From CAVTPU01 sp963736695 (GTDB lineage: Bacteria; Actinomycetota; Actinomycetes; Mycobacteriales; Micromonosporaceae): a stretch of DNA of 64,000 nucleotides. The stretch lies in the NCBI GenBank assembly GCA_963736695.1, contig CAVTPU010000001.1, positions 1,302,001-1,366,000 of the forward strand, written 5' to 3'. The translations under genes were made by a program, and so were the position numbers. The notes below the pieces were generated by a model. The model worked only from the letters and a program-made list of their open reading frames with translations. It was not told the origin of the DNA and did no database searches. How positions within the stretch are numbered: position 1 is the first letter of the stretch; each line of letters opens with the position of its first letter. Shown piece after piece: positions 53,734 through 63,778 of the stretch.

Positions 53734-55964
53734 GTGGAGTTTCTCACCTCTCGCCAGCACGTCGTGGAGATGTGCCGGACCATGCTGGAGCGCGGCTATC
53801 TCAAGGCGACCGAGGGCAACGTCTCGGTGCGTGTGCCCGGCCGTGATCTTTATGTGGTCACGCCGAGCAACTACGACTACGACAAGATGCGCGTCGAGGA
53901 CATCTGCGTCGTGGGCTTCGACGGCGCACACATTCCGGACGGACACGGATCCGGTCTGGCGCCGTCAATCGAGTGCGGCATGCACACCAGGATCTATCGC
54001 GAACGCCCTGACGTGAACGCCATCGTCCACACCCATCAGCCATACGCGTCGGCACTGGCCTTTCTGCGTCGGGAGATCCCCGCGCTCACCGACGAGCAGG
54101 TCCGCTATCTCGGCAAAAAGGTGGCGATCATCCCATATGCCCCGGCCGGCACCAGGATGCTCGCCCGCAACGTCCGGCGACGGATCACCAGCGGCGACAA
54201 CGCCTTCATCCTCGCCAATCACGGCATCGTCGCCCTGGGCACAGACCCCGACCGGGCAGTGTTCAACATGGCACTGTTGGAGAAGGTCTCCATCGCCTAT
54301 CTGCTGGCGCTGGCCACCGAATCGGGCAAGGTCTACACCATTCCCGCGCCGATCCGGGAGATCGCGTTCGCCAAGCTGCGTGCGGATGAGGCCCGCATCG
54401 CCGCCCAGATCACCGAGGCGACCACGCCCGTGCGGGTCTCCGCCGCCGAGAAGTTGCCCAGTGCCGGGAGGGTGCCGGCGCGACGGCCGAGGCCGGGGCC
54501 GACGGCGAGGCGACCCGGTTGGGTTACGCGATCAGCGCCTATCCCGACGTCGCGGACACGATGCACCGACTCAACGCCCTGCTCGCCCAGCCGGTACGTG
54601 GCCTGCGCCACGACGCGATGCTCGACGTGCTCCACTACTTCGACACGAAGTGCCGTGCCAGCAAAGAGATCACCGAGCGGGCCAAACGCCACATCCCCGG
54701 CGGGGTTCAACACAACCTAGCGTTCAACTATCCGTTTCCGCTCGCCATCGAACGGGCCGACGGCGCGCATCTGACCGACCGAGACGGCAACACCTACATC
54801 GACTTTCTGCAGGCCGGCGGGCCCACGATCCTCGGCAGCAACTACGGCCCGGTCAACGAGCGGGTCGCGACGGTGATCAGCCAATGCGGTCCGGTGACCG
54901 GACTGTTCCACGAATACGAACTGCGGCTCGCCGAGATCATTCACCGCTATATGCCGCACGTCGAGATGTACCGGTCGCTGGGCTCCGGCACCGAGGCGGT
55001 CATGGCGGCGGTGCGCGCCGCGCGGGCGTACACGGGAAAGAAGTTTGTCATTAAAGTCGGCGGCGCCTATCACGGCTGGTCCGACACGATGGTCTATGGC
55101 TTGCGGGTTCCCGGCACCTATCGGATGAACGCCAAAGGAATTCCGTTCGGCGCGACCAGTCGCACCCGCGAGGCATTCCCGCACCACCTCCGGCAGCTCA
55201 AACGCAAACTCATCGAGAACCGGCTGCGCGGCGGCACCGCCGCGATCATCGTGGAGCCGGTCGGCCCGGAGTCCGGCACCCGCCCGGTGCCCTATGACTT
55301 CAACGCGAAAGTCCGCCAACTGTGTGACGAGTTCGGCGCGCTGCTGATATTCGACGAGGTGGTCACCGGATTCCGCCTGGGAATGGGCGGTGCGGCCGGC
55401 TATTTCGGCGTCACCCCCGACCTGACTGTTCTCGGCAAGGCTGTCTCCGGCGGTTATCCGATGGCCGGCGGCGTCGGCGGGCGGGCAGACATCATGGCGG
55501 CCTTCGGCTCCGGACTCGATGGCAGAAGCGGCGCCCACATTCAGGTCGGGGGGACGCTGTCGGCAAACCCACTGTCCTGCGCCGCCGGATATTTCGCGAT
55601 CGAGGAGATGGCCCGCACCAACGCGCCGGTTATCGCCGGCCGAGCCGGGGACCGCCTCACCCGAGGACTTCAACGAATCATCGACAAATACGGGCTTCCG
55701 TACGTCGCATATAACCAAGGATCGATCGTCCATCTGGAATGCAGCGGCGTCATGCTGTTGGACACCCATCATCCGCTGAAGCTGGCGAGGGAGAACAAAC
55801 CCCGCAAGCGCCTCATGGAGCAGATGGGCGCGGCCTACGCGGCCCACGGCGTCATCACCCTCGCCGGTTCCCGGATGTATACCTCCATGGCCGACACCGA
55901 TGAGGTCATAGACGACGCACTCGTACGGTTCGACCGAGTGTTCGCCCAGGTTGAGGGGGTCTGA
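53734..55964 (+). CDS. Class II aldolase fused to class III aminotransferase (one apparent frameshift)
   Basis: The first ~240 residues are a class II aldolase/adducin domain: EGNVSVRVPGRDLYVVTPSN, and the metal-binding histidines in AIVHTHQPYASALAF. A Glu/Ala/Gly-rich linker follows in the next frame. A class III PLP aminotransferase then runs to 55964 (HIPGGVQHNLAFNYPFPLAI; VIKVGGAYHGWSDTMVYGL; PLP lysine in DLTVLGKAVSGGYPMAGGVG). The frame drops by one base near 54470-54480; upstream of the break both alternative frames stay open into the aminotransferase. The start GTG has GGAGGAGG before it. A single bifunctional protein is the best reading; two coupled genes (second start TTG at 54519) is the alternative. 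Confidence 0.75.
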
Positions 55965-55967
55965 GGA

Positions 55968-57173
55968 ATGGACACGCTGCAGCAGACCATCACCGCACGC
56001 GACCCGCTCGTCCGACGCAGTCGATGGTTGATCCTCGCCGCTTTCGCAGGACTCGTCACCGCGAGTCAGGTGCTCTGGCTGTCATTCGCGCCGATCACCT
56101 CCCAGGCTCATGAGGCGCTCGGGGTTTCGGAGGGCGCCATCGGCGACCTCGCCGTCATCAACCCGCTCGTCTATGTGCTTCTCGCCATCCCGACCGGCCG
56201 GTGGATGGACCGACGGTTTGGACTGGCGCTCACAGCTGGCGCGCTCTTCTCTGCGGTCGGGGCGGTCCTGCGCATCGTGGACACCTCGTCATATGCGTGG
56301 GTGTTCGCCGGGCAGCTCGTCCTGTCGGTGGGGCAGCCGCTCGTCCTCAACGCGAGCACCAAGATCGCCGCGCGCTATTTTCCGCCGACCCAACGCACGA
56401 CGGCGATCTCGGTGGCGAGCGCCGCACAGTTCGTCGGCATCCTCATCGCCGCCCTGACCGGTGAAGCCTTGCTGAACGCGGGCGGTCTGCGGCTGGTGCT
56501 CGTCAGCTATGCCGGCGTCACCGTCGCCGCCGCCGTGGCGGTCGTGGTCGGATTGCTGGCGTCACCCGCCTATGCCACCACGACGGCACCCACGTCGTTG
56601 GGTTGGCTGCGGCACGACCCGCTCATGTGGCGCCTCGCCGGACTGCTGTTCATCGGGGTCGGCGTGTTCAACGCCGTGGCGACCTGGTTGGACACCATCC
56701 TCACCGACCTCGGCCAACCGGGGATGGGCGGCACCCTCATCGCCGTGATGACTGTGGCCGGCATCGTCGGGGCGGCGATGCTGCCTAGGCTGGCGGCCGC
56801 CCGCGATCGGCGGCGCGCCTTGATGACGACGGCGATCCTGACCACGGCCGTGGTCTTCGTCGCGATCGCGTTCGTCCACAACATCGTGTTCGTCGGCGTC
56901 GCCGTGGCGATTGAGGGTTTCGTGCTTCTCGCCGGCCTGCCGGTCGCCCTCGACTGGTCGGAACTGGACGCGGGCCCTGACCGGGCCGGCACCGCGACCG
57001 GCTTTCTGCTGCTCGCCGGCAACCTCGGTGGCGTCGTCCTGGTGCTCGTCGTGCAGGCTTTGATCGGCAATCCCTATCTGGCCCTCGTGGCGATCACGGC
57101 GATGGCGCTGCCGGGTGTGTTCTTCGCGCGGCGCCTGCCGTCCACGCGCGGGCCCGAAGTCATCACCCCCTAG
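55968..57173 (+). CDS. MFS transporter
   Basis: This 401-residue permease has 12 predicted membrane helices. It contains IPTGRWMDRRFGLALTAGAL (motif A-like) and the second-half LPRLAAARDRRRALMTTAIL. It starts 3 bases after the aldolase/aminotransferase stop, so it is almost certainly co-transcribed and likely imports or exports that enzyme's substrate or product. Confidence 0.9.
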   Translation: MDTLQQTITARDPLVRRSRWLILAAFAGLVTASQVLWLSFAPITSQAHEALGVSEGAIGDLAVINPLVYVLLAIPTGRWMDRRFGLALTAGALFSAVGAVLRIVDTSSYAWVFAGQLVLSVGQPLVLNASTKIAARYFPPTQRTTAISVASAAQFVGILIAALTGEALLNAGGLRLVLVSYAGVTVAAAVAVVVGLLASPAYATTTAPTSLGWLRHDPLMWRLAGLLFIGVGVFNAVATWLDTILTDLGQPGMGGTLIAVMTVAGIVGAAMLPRLAAARDRRRALMTTAILTTAVVFVAIAFVHNIVFVGVAVAIEGFVLLAGLPVALDWSELDAGPDRAGTATGFLLLAGNLGGVVLVLVVQALIGNPYLALVAITAMALPGVFFARRLPSTRGPEVITP

Positions 57174-57185
57174 GCCGTCAACCAC

Positions 57186-58103
57186 TCAGCCGCCGATGAC
57201 GTGGATCCGTCCCGGCGAGGAACGCAGCGGCGACTGTGTTGGCGCTGGCGCGGGGGCGCCCCAACGAGGTCCTCGGCCGTTTCGTGGTTGATAGTCGTCG
57301 TCATCATCGTCGTCGTCCTTCGGACGACGCAGCCACCATGTGGCGAGAACGCCGAGACCGGCGAGTCCCGCCCCTGCGGCATAGATCCACCCAGGCATGC
57401 CCGGCTCGGACTTCGCGTCGCCGTCAGCGCTGACCAAGGCGGCCGAGGAGCCGGTGAGTTCGGTCGGCTCGCCGGAGCCCTCGGCGGCTGGTGACTCGCT
57501 CGCCACCGGTGAGGGGCTGGCGGAGGTCACGACGGCTGCGGCAGATGGCGCGCTCGTGGTTGTTGGAGGCGCCGGTTGACGGGTCGGTGTCGGCTTGGGC
57601 ACGGCGGCGCCACGCACGTTCGTTACCTCATCAACCGTATTAATAATGTCATTTCCGTCGTATGCGGCGAAGGTCACCGTCGCGTTTCCCGACGGCGCCG
57701 AACCGGCGAACTGAATCCGATATGACCAACGCTCTGTCGCGGCGTCCTCATGGTCGCCTGAGCCGATCTCGCCAGGCGCGGTGTCGGTGAACATGATCCG
57801 GCCGGGCCCGAGCGCGGTCTTGGCCAACGCCGAGCCGCCCGACACGGTCACGCCGGTCGCCGTCAAACCGGTCAACTGCACCGTGAACACCCGACGAACG
57901 TTGGTGTAGTGGGTGTGGGAATGGTTGCGCGCCCGGATCTGCACGTCATAAGACGAGCCAGCCGTCATCGAGACGGGAAAATTGGATATCGAAAACCGGC
58001 AGTCCGGGTTGACGGCGAGCGCGGAATTCGCGCCGAAACCGACGACACCGAGCAACACCGTGCAGAGGATCGCCAGACGAGTGAGCATTCTTGCGACGGA
58101 CAT
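57186..58103 (-). CDS. Secreted protein with C-terminal membrane anchor and acidic tail
   Basis: This protein of about 305 residues has a signal peptide (MLTRLAILCTVLLGVVGFGA) and an Ig-like extracellular domain of about 130 residues with one cysteine. A Pro/Ser/Ala stalk follows, then one membrane helix (GWIYAAGAGLAGLGVLATWW) and a cytoplasmic tail containing eight consecutive aspartates. The second start (58101-58103) gives the better signal peptide. It converges with the MFS gene. Confidence 0.75.
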   Translation of the reverse strand: MSVARMLTRLAILCTVLLGVVGFGANSALAVNPDCRFSISNFPVSMTAGSSYDVQIRARNHSHTHYTNVRRVFTVQLTGLTATGVTVSGGSALAKTALGPGRIMFTDTAPGEIGSGDHEDAATERWSYRIQFAGSAPSGNATVTFAAYDGNDIINTVDEVTNVRGAAVPKPTPTRQPAPPTTTSAPSAAAVVTSASPSPVASESPAAEGSGEPTELTGSSAALVSADGDAKSEPGMPGWIYAAGAGLAGLGVLATWWLRRPKDDDDDDDDYQPRNGRGPRWGAPAPAPTQSPLRSSPGRIHVIGG

Positions 58104-58238
58104 GGTCACCTCGGGCCGAAGGGGGCAGAGCACAGCCTTGAGCGTACGAGATCGTGGCCACGGTCGCGAGTCGACGGCGCGGAGTCCGATATCCGTCGAC
58201 CTGACGGGTTGGGTTTCGGCAGTCCATAAGATGCCACG

Positions 58239-59663
58239 ATGGACGACATCACCGCCGTGGCGGCCATGCGAAACGGCGAGTCGATGGGCCTCGAGACGAT
58301 CTATCGCCGATATGCGGACCGACTATATGACTATTGCGTCGCTCTGCTCCGCGACCCCGAACTCGCGGCCGACGCCGTCCACGACACCTTTCTCATCGCC
58401 AGCCGCCGCATCGATGATCTCCGGGATCCTGAGCGGCTCCGCCCGTGGCTCTACACCATCGCCCGTCGGGAGGCGCTGCGCGCGTCCCGTGCCCGGCGGC
58501 ACCTGCGGACCCTGGACCCGACGATGGACCCGGCCGCCGCCACCACCGACCCGGGAGCTCGGGTCTTCGAGGATCAGGTCCGCGATCTGATGACGCACGC
58601 GATGCGTGGGTTGAGTGCCAACGACCATGAGGTGATCGCGCTCGCTCTGCGCCATGATTTGTCGCCCGCGCAGACCGCCGAGGTGCTCGGCGTGTCGCCG
58701 AACCACGCCCACGCGCGGCTCTCCCGGGCTCGTCAGAGCCTGTTGAAAGCGTTGGGAGCACTGACCGTGGCCCGACACGGCTGCGCAGACTGCGACGACC
58801 TGGCCGACATGCTGCGAACCTGGGATGGCGTGCTGACCGAACGGATTCGAAAGCAGATCAACCGTCATGTCGACGCCTGTGCCACCTGCGGCGAGACTCA
58901 ACGGGATCGACTCAACCCCACCGACCTCCTGCGGGGCTATGCCATCCTGCCATTTCTCGCCATGCCGGCGGTCGCAGCTGCGACCGCCGACGACTCGGAC
59001 GCCGACCTGGAAGGCGGCGAGTCGGAGTCGGCCTCGACCCACCCCGTTGGTGTCAAGCGACGTCGACGGGTCATGATCGCGTGCGGTGTCGCGACCGTCC
59101 TCGTCACCAGCGTCACCGCGATGGTCGCGGCCCGAGCGTCGAGCGAGAAGCCAATCGCGGCGGACGTTGGGACCTCATCGGCCGCCCTGCCAGAAAACCA
59201 GCGAACCGGTCCCGCCGGGCCGGAGGCCCTCTCTCCGAACGACGCCACGACCGCCACGCCAGGGTCGCGTGCGAGCACCGAGCCTCAGCCGACGGTGGAA
59301 GGCTCCCCGCCCACGGGCAGACCGGGTGGGCCCGGCGGGCCGTCGTCGGCGACACCCGATCCGTTCTCCGCCACCGCGTCGGGCACAGTCGAGTGTGGAA
59401 GCTCGATCACCTATCGCCTGGTGGTGACCACCAATACCACCGAGCCGATCCGGCAGGCGTTGCTCTATTGGACGGTGCCGACGGTCGACCGGGAGCGAAT
59501 GACGAGGACGTCCGCGACATCCACGCGCGCGGTTGTTAGTGGGTTGACAACCGCCCGGCTCACCTGGTGGGTGCAGGTGGACGCGATCGATGGTCGCCGT
59601 TTCACTACTCCCGTGCGGGTGCTCACCCGCCCGTGCGCCGCACCGCGCCGCGCCGCCACCTGA
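58239..59663 (+). CDS. ECF sigma factor fused to a zinc-finger, membrane and extracellular domain
   Basis: Residues 1-180 are a sigma factor: region 2 (IYRRYADRLYDYCVALLRDP then AADAVHDTFLIASRRIDDL) and region 4 (LSPAQTAEVLGVSPNHAHAR). Residues 190-235 carry a zf-HC2-like cysteine/histidine pattern (HGCADCDDL; INRHVDACATCGET), as in anti-sigma factors. One membrane helix follows (RVMIACGVATVLVTSVTAMV), then a Pro/Gly/Ser stalk and an extracellular beta domain. Sigma and anti-sigma functions thus sit on one membrane-bound polypeptide, which implies release by proteolysis or conformational control. Confidence 0.83.
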   Translation: MDDITAVAAMRNGESMGLETIYRRYADRLYDYCVALLRDPELAADAVHDTFLIASRRIDDLRDPERLRPWLYTIARREALRASRARRHLRTLDPTMDPAAATTDPGARVFEDQVRDLMTHAMRGLSANDHEVIALALRHDLSPAQTAEVLGVSPNHAHARLSRARQSLLKALGALTVARHGCADCDDLADMLRTWDGVLTERIRKQINRHVDACATCGETQRDRLNPTDLLRGYAILPFLAMPAVAAATADDSDADLEGGESESASTHPVGVKRRRRVMIACGVATVLVTSVTAMVAARASSEKPIAADVGTSSAALPENQRTGPAGPEALSPNDATTATPGSRASTEPQPTVEGSPPTGRPGGPGGPSSATPDPFSATASGTVECGSSITYRLVVTTNTTEPIRQALLYWTVPTVDRERMTRTSATSTRAVVSGLTTARLTWWVQVDAIDGRRFTTPVRVLTRPCAAPRRAAT

Positions 59664-59721
59664 TCATGGGCGGCGGCGCGACCTCGTCCTTATCCCCGAA
59701 ACAGATCTAACGAGCGCGGTC

Positions 59722-60603
59722 CTAACTTGCGCAGATGGCCTGCGCGGTGAGCGACCACGGGTTGGGTGCCCCTGTCGGGTCGTTGACCGCTCCCGCCGCC
59801 GCCGACTGCGCCGGCGAGTTCGGACTGATCTGCTGGACCAGGGTGTGCCCGGCCGCCATCGACTGCGCGAACCCGGCTCCCAGCAACTTCTTTCCGACCG
59901 GACAGGTCGCCGTCGACACCTTGTTGTTGCCGTTGGTCACGCTGGTTGTCTGCACGAGGGTCAGCCCAGCGACCGCGTTGCCGTTGACACATACCCCGTA
60001 CGCGTTAACGCTCCACGAGAAGACGGTGGCGTCTTCCCGCTCGACAGCCCAGACGTCGGCAGACCGTAGATCGTTCTTGACCGCGATGTCGTCGATGACG
60101 ACATGATCGTCCTCGTCGAAGACGATCGCGCCGACGGAGAGCAGTTTCTTGGTGCCCGGACATGCCAGCTCCACATGCCGGGTGCTGGAACTGTTGACGG
60201 CGGAGGCGGCCGACACATATTCGAGGCCGGCTGGGGCCGCACCGCAGATCGCATAGCCGTGGATCGACCACCCCGAGGCGTAGTCACCCGGTCGAATCTC
60301 GCTGGCACCGACCGCGAAGGTGTCGGGGAAGCCGCTGTTGACGCCCGGCATCGGACGCAATGCCGAGATGTGCACCCGATTGGCCCCGTTGACGACATAG
60401 CCTCCCCCGCCGAGGACCTCGGTGTCTGTCGGGCAGGTGATGGTCAGGCCCTTGGCCGAGGCCGAGTTCGTGGGGCTGTTGGCGGTCACGACCTGAACGC
60501 TCACCGCAGCCTGCGCGGGTGCGGGGTCCACCGCCACCACCGACGCTGCGACAACCGCCGGCAGCCACGCCAGCAGCGCGAATCGGGACACTCGATAACT
60601 CAC
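59722..60603 (-). CDS. Secreted protein with three cysteine-paired repeats
   Basis: After a signal peptide (RFALLAWLPAVVAASVVA) the mature 260 residues contain three similar units, each opening with a CP-type cysteine (CPTDTEVLGGGGYV; CPGTKKLLSVGAIV; CPVGKKLLGAGFAQ) and closing with a second cysteine after an aromatic strand (SIHGYAICG; SVNAYGVCV; SLTAQAICA). The pattern suggests three disulfide-closed beta domains. The binding target is unknown. Confidence 0.72.
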   Translation of the reverse strand: MSYRVSRFALLAWLPAVVAASVVAVDPAPAQAAVSVQVVTANSPTNSASAKGLTITCPTDTEVLGGGGYVVNGANRVHISALRPMPGVNSGFPDTFAVGASEIRPGDYASGWSIHGYAICGAAPAGLEYVSAASAVNSSSTRHVELACPGTKKLLSVGAIVFDEDDHVVIDDIAVKNDLRSADVWAVEREDATVFSWSVNAYGVCVNGNAVAGLTLVQTTSVTNGNNKVSTATCPVGKKLLGAGFAQSMAAGHTLVQQISPNSPAQSAAAGAVNDPTGAPNPWSLTAQAICAS

Positions 60604-60706
60604 GTCAGACTCTCCTTCACATCAGTTGGTCAGGATGTGTCTCTATGAGTCGACGGGGTCGTGGCCACCAACGTTTTCTGTGAAGATCTTTTTCTGGGGC
60701 GCCGAA

Positions 60707-61060
60707 TCAGGCCTTTCGGACGACCGACGACTTGAGCTGCATGGGTCCGATTCCGTCGACCTTGCAGTCGATGTCGTGGTCGCCTACGCCGTTGACCAGG
60801 CGAATGTTGCGCACCCGGGTGCCCGCCTTGATCCCGGTCGGGCTGCCCTTCACCTTGAGGCTCTTGATCACAGTGACCGTGTCGCCGTCGGCGAGCACAT
60901 TGCCGACGGCGTCTCTGACGACTCCATCGTCGGGGCTCTCCGCAGGAACGTCGGTCGCCGGCTCCCACTCATGCGCGCATTCCGGACAGACGAGGAGATT
61001 TCCCATCTCATAGGTATATTCGCAGGAGCACTGGGGGCACGACGGCAGGCTGTCACTCAC
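60707..61060 (-). CDS. YjdM (PhnA-like) zinc-ribbon protein
   Basis: This 117-residue protein has an N-terminal zinc ribbon (CPQCSCEYTYEMGNLLVCPE followed by CAHEW). The C-terminal YjdM domain contains DAVGNVLADGDTVTVIKSLK and GTRVRNIRLVNGVGDHDIDC. It was historically called PhnA but is not a phosphonoacetate hydrolase. The role is unknown. The GTG start at 61058-61060 best fits family length. Confidence 0.85.
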   Translation of the reverse strand: MSDSLPSCPQCSCEYTYEMGNLLVCPECAHEWEPATDVPAESPDDGVVRDAVGNVLADGDTVTVIKSLKVKGSPTGIKAGTRVRNIRLVNGVGDHDIDCKVDGIGPMQLKSSVVRKA

Positions 61061-61166
61061 CGCCGAAGTGTATTTCACCGCCGATGACGTAAAAATCTTC
61101 GGGCGCCGTCAACCAAATCTGACCGGGGCGACCTCATCACTACGTGGACCTATCCCAGGAAAGGAA

Positions 61167-62666
61167 ATGATGAGATCGTTCAAGCACCCGACCGTGGCCC
61201 TGACCTCGCTGTTCGTCGGCGTCAGTCTTGTCGCCGCCGCCGCATATCTGGCCGTGCGCCCCGCAGACTCACCCACATCGACCACCATTGACGCCGAACT
61301 GAGCGCCGCCGACCTCGCCGCAGCTTCCGCCGTCGCCCCCGTGGTGACGGCGACCCCCCAGCTCATGGTCTCGACATCCGCCAACCGGGCCGCCGCCACA
61401 GCCCTTCAGGGAGGCGCCGTCAACGGGAACGTATTTATCTTCGTCTCCGCGCCCGCTGACACGAAGAGCGTAGCGTTCTATCTCGACGACACGAAGATGG
61501 CTCGGCCTCCGCGAACCACGGAGCGACTCGCGCCCTATGACTTCGCGGGGACGGCCGCCAACTCGATGGCCAATGCCTACAACGCGACCGCGTTGACGCC
61601 GGGCAGCCACAGTGTCACCGCACGGATCACACCGGCGGCGGGAGCCGATCAGATCGTGCATGCCGCCTTTACCAAGTCCGCTACGAGCCCCCAGCCGAAC
61701 CCGGTGCCGGTCAAGGGCAAGAAGTGGCATCCCGGCAACTATGTCAACGCCTACTACGGCGAGGGCGTCGGATATGCGGTCAAGGTCGTCAAAGAGACCC
61801 GTGACGGGTCCGGCCGGCAGGTGCTGCGTGGCTTTTCCGTGATCGAGAACTGGGCCGAGATCGAGCCGACCAAGGGCAACTACAACTTCACGAAGATCCG
61901 CAACGAACTCGCCATCGCCCGCCAGAACAACATGTCCATGATCATTCAGGTGGCGGATAAGTCGTTCAACGGCAGACACCCCAACTGCGTCCCAGCGGAC
62001 ATGCGCGCAGACCAAACGCTCTACAAAGGCGGCCAGGAGAAACACGGGACCTACTGCGCTGCCCTCGTGTGGGTCCCCGCGGTGCAGGCTCGACTCAACG
62101 CGCTCTACGCCGCCCTAGGCAAAGCCTTCGACGGCGACCCGACCCTGGAAGCGGTCATGACCGAGGAAGACTCGATCCACCAACCGATCAAGTTGTATAC
62201 CAACGCGGGTTTCGCTGCGGCGCAGCGCAGCGGGCTGAAGGCGCTCGCGGCCGCCTTCCCTCGCACGGTTGTGTTCGCCTTCCACAACTGGGGTCCCGAG
62301 GTCCCGAGCCTGGTTCGCGAAGGACGCGATCTCGGCATCGGTCTCGGCGGACCGGATCTAGACCCCAAGGAGAAGACCTTCTCCACCGACCTCTACACCA
62401 CCTACAAGGGTCAGATCCCGCTGGAGATCTCCGTGCAGTCCCCGCGGGTCAATAAGTCCATTAGCGGCGGATCGAGCGTGACCCGCATGTATGACTGGGC
62501 GGTCTCCGACCCGACCGGATTGCATGCCACGCATCTCGTGTGGGACCCGACGTTCTTCGCCCCGGACAACAAGATCTACGACTTCACATCGATGGTGCTC
62601 CCCGTCCTCAAGACGCGAAGTGGCCGCACCAACACCGCATGCCCGACGCGGTTCACCTGCCAATAG
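61167..62666 (+). CDS. Secreted TIM-barrel-like (putative glycoside hydrolase) protein
   Basis: After an N-terminal hydrophobic signal or anchor (ALTSLFVGVSLVAAAAYLAV) comes an Ig-like region (SVAFYLDDTKMARPP, TALTPGSHSVTARI). A domain of about 330 residues follows with barrel-like alternation (GFSVIENWAEIEPTKGNYNF; MSMIIQVADKSFNGRHPNCV; EAVMTEEDSIHQ; VVFAFHNWGPEV). The pattern resembles glycoside hydrolases, with candidate acids in the TEED segment, but I cannot name a family. ATG 61167 has AGGAAAGG upstream. Confidence 0.72.
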   Translation: MMRSFKHPTVALTSLFVGVSLVAAAAYLAVRPADSPTSTTIDAELSAADLAAASAVAPVVTATPQLMVSTSANRAAATALQGGAVNGNVFIFVSAPADTKSVAFYLDDTKMARPPRTTERLAPYDFAGTAANSMANAYNATALTPGSHSVTARITPAAGADQIVHAAFTKSATSPQPNPVPVKGKKWHPGNYVNAYYGEGVGYAVKVVKETRDGSGRQVLRGFSVIENWAEIEPTKGNYNFTKIRNELAIARQNNMSMIIQVADKSFNGRHPNCVPADMRADQTLYKGGQEKHGTYCAALVWVPAVQARLNALYAALGKAFDGDPTLEAVMTEEDSIHQPIKLYTNAGFAAAQRSGLKALAAAFPRTVVFAFHNWGPEVPSLVREGRDLGIGLGGPDLDPKEKTFSTDLYTTYKGQIPLEISVQSPRVNKSISGGSSVTRMYDWAVSDPTGLHATHLVWDPTFFAPDNKIYDFTSMVLPVLKTRSGRTNTACPTRFTCQ

Positions 62667-62711
62667 ACGCCGGCCCGGTTTCGCGGGCGCTCAGCACCGA
62701 CTGGCGTTTTT

Positions 62712-62736
62712 CGGGGGCCCGTTTCGCGGGCCCCCG
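62712..62736 (+). terminator. Intrinsic terminator
   Basis: A perfect 10-bp stem, cgggggcccg against cgggcccccg, around loop tttcg is followed by tttc and preceded by a run of T. It lies 45 bases after the secreted barrel protein, and the T-runs on both sides could let it act in both directions. Confidence 0.8.
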
Positions 62737-62851
62737 TTTCGCCCGACCCTCAACACCGCCTCGTTGTTGCCGACTGTCGGCAACAACGAATGAGCGATGT
62801 CGTCTGAGCACTAACCTGGAACGCGGCAGCGCCAGCCGGCAGGATGTATCC

Positions 62852-63778
62852 ATGGCCAGCGACACGGCACTGAGCACCGAAGACCTGACGAAGTTCTACG
62901 GAAGCCAACGAGGCATCGAAGGGCTCGACCTCTCGGTCTCCGTCGGCGAGGTCATGGGATTCCTGGGCCCGAACGGCGCGGGCAAGACCACCACCATCCG
63001 GCTGATCCTCGACTTTCTCCGCCCCAGCCGGGGACGCGTCACCGTTCTCGGGCTAGATCCCCGCAGAGATAAGGCACGACTGCACCGGCAGATCGGATAT
63101 CTCCCCGGCGAGCTCAGTTTTCCCGGCCGCGACCGGGCCGCCGACCTGCTGAGATTTCTCGGCGATATTCGTGGTGGCGTCGCGTGGAGCACCATCACAT
63201 CGCTTGCCGAGCGACTGGAGCTCGACCTCACCAGACCCGTGCATTCCATGTCCAAAGGCAACAAGCAAAAAGTGGGGTTGGTGCAGGCGTTCATGCACGA
63301 GCCAGCCCTACTCGTCCTAGACGAACCGACCAGCGGCCTCGACCCATTGATGCAACAGGAATTCCTCGCCATGGTGCGCGATGCCCGCGGCGCCGGACAG
63401 ACTGTGTTCATGTCCTCGCACGTCCTCGCCGAGGTTCAGCAGACCGCAGACCGGGTAGCGATCATCCGAGACGGCCGGATGGCGGCCGTCGAACGTGTTG
63501 AATCGCTCGGGCGCCGGGCCGTGCGTACGGTGGAGATTCATTTTGAGGATCCCGTCGGTGCTGACGAGTTCGTCGGCCTGCCCGGGGTCAGCGACGTGAC
63601 GGTCACCGGACCGATTCTGCGCTGCACGGTCGACGGCCGGCTCTCCCCTCTGGTGAAGGCTGCGGCCCGACACGAGGTGATCGACCTGCTGTCGACCGAA
63701 CCCGATCTGGAAGAGACGTTCCTGTCCTACTACTACCACTCCGAAGGAGCCGGCAATGCTGCCCGCACTCGTGACTAA
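62852..63778 (+). CDS. ABC transporter ATP-binding protein
   Basis: This 308-residue ATPase has Walker A GPNGAGKTTTIRL, the signature-like SMSKGNKQKVGLVQAF, Walker B LLVLDEPTSGLD and the H-loop SSHVLAEVQQ. A C-terminal domain of about 80 residues follows (RTVEIHFEDPVGADEFVGLP), as in DrrA/CcmA-like exporters. Its end overlaps the start of the permease gene by 23 bases, implying translational coupling. Confidence 0.93.
   Translation: MASDTALSTEDLTKFYGSQRGIEGLDLSVSVGEVMGFLGPNGAGKTTTIRLILDFLRPSRGRVTVLGLDPRRDKARLHRQIGYLPGELSFPGRDRAADLLRFLGDIRGGVAWSTITSLAERLELDLTRPVHSMSKGNKQKVGLVQAFMHEPALLVLDEPTSGLDPLMQQEFLAMVRDARGAGQTVFMSSHVLAEVQQTADRVAIIRDGRMAAVERVESLGRRAVRTVEIHFEDPVGADEFVGLPGVSDVTVTGPILRCTVDGRLSPLVKAAARHEVIDLLSTEPDLEETFLSYYYHSEGAGNAARTRD

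Noticed and set aside
54519..55964. The aminotransferase as a stand-alone gene from a TTG start
   Set aside because: Possible but less likely: only a weak GAGG precedes it, and the upstream in-frame sequence is a linker joining naturally to the aldolase after one base is restored.
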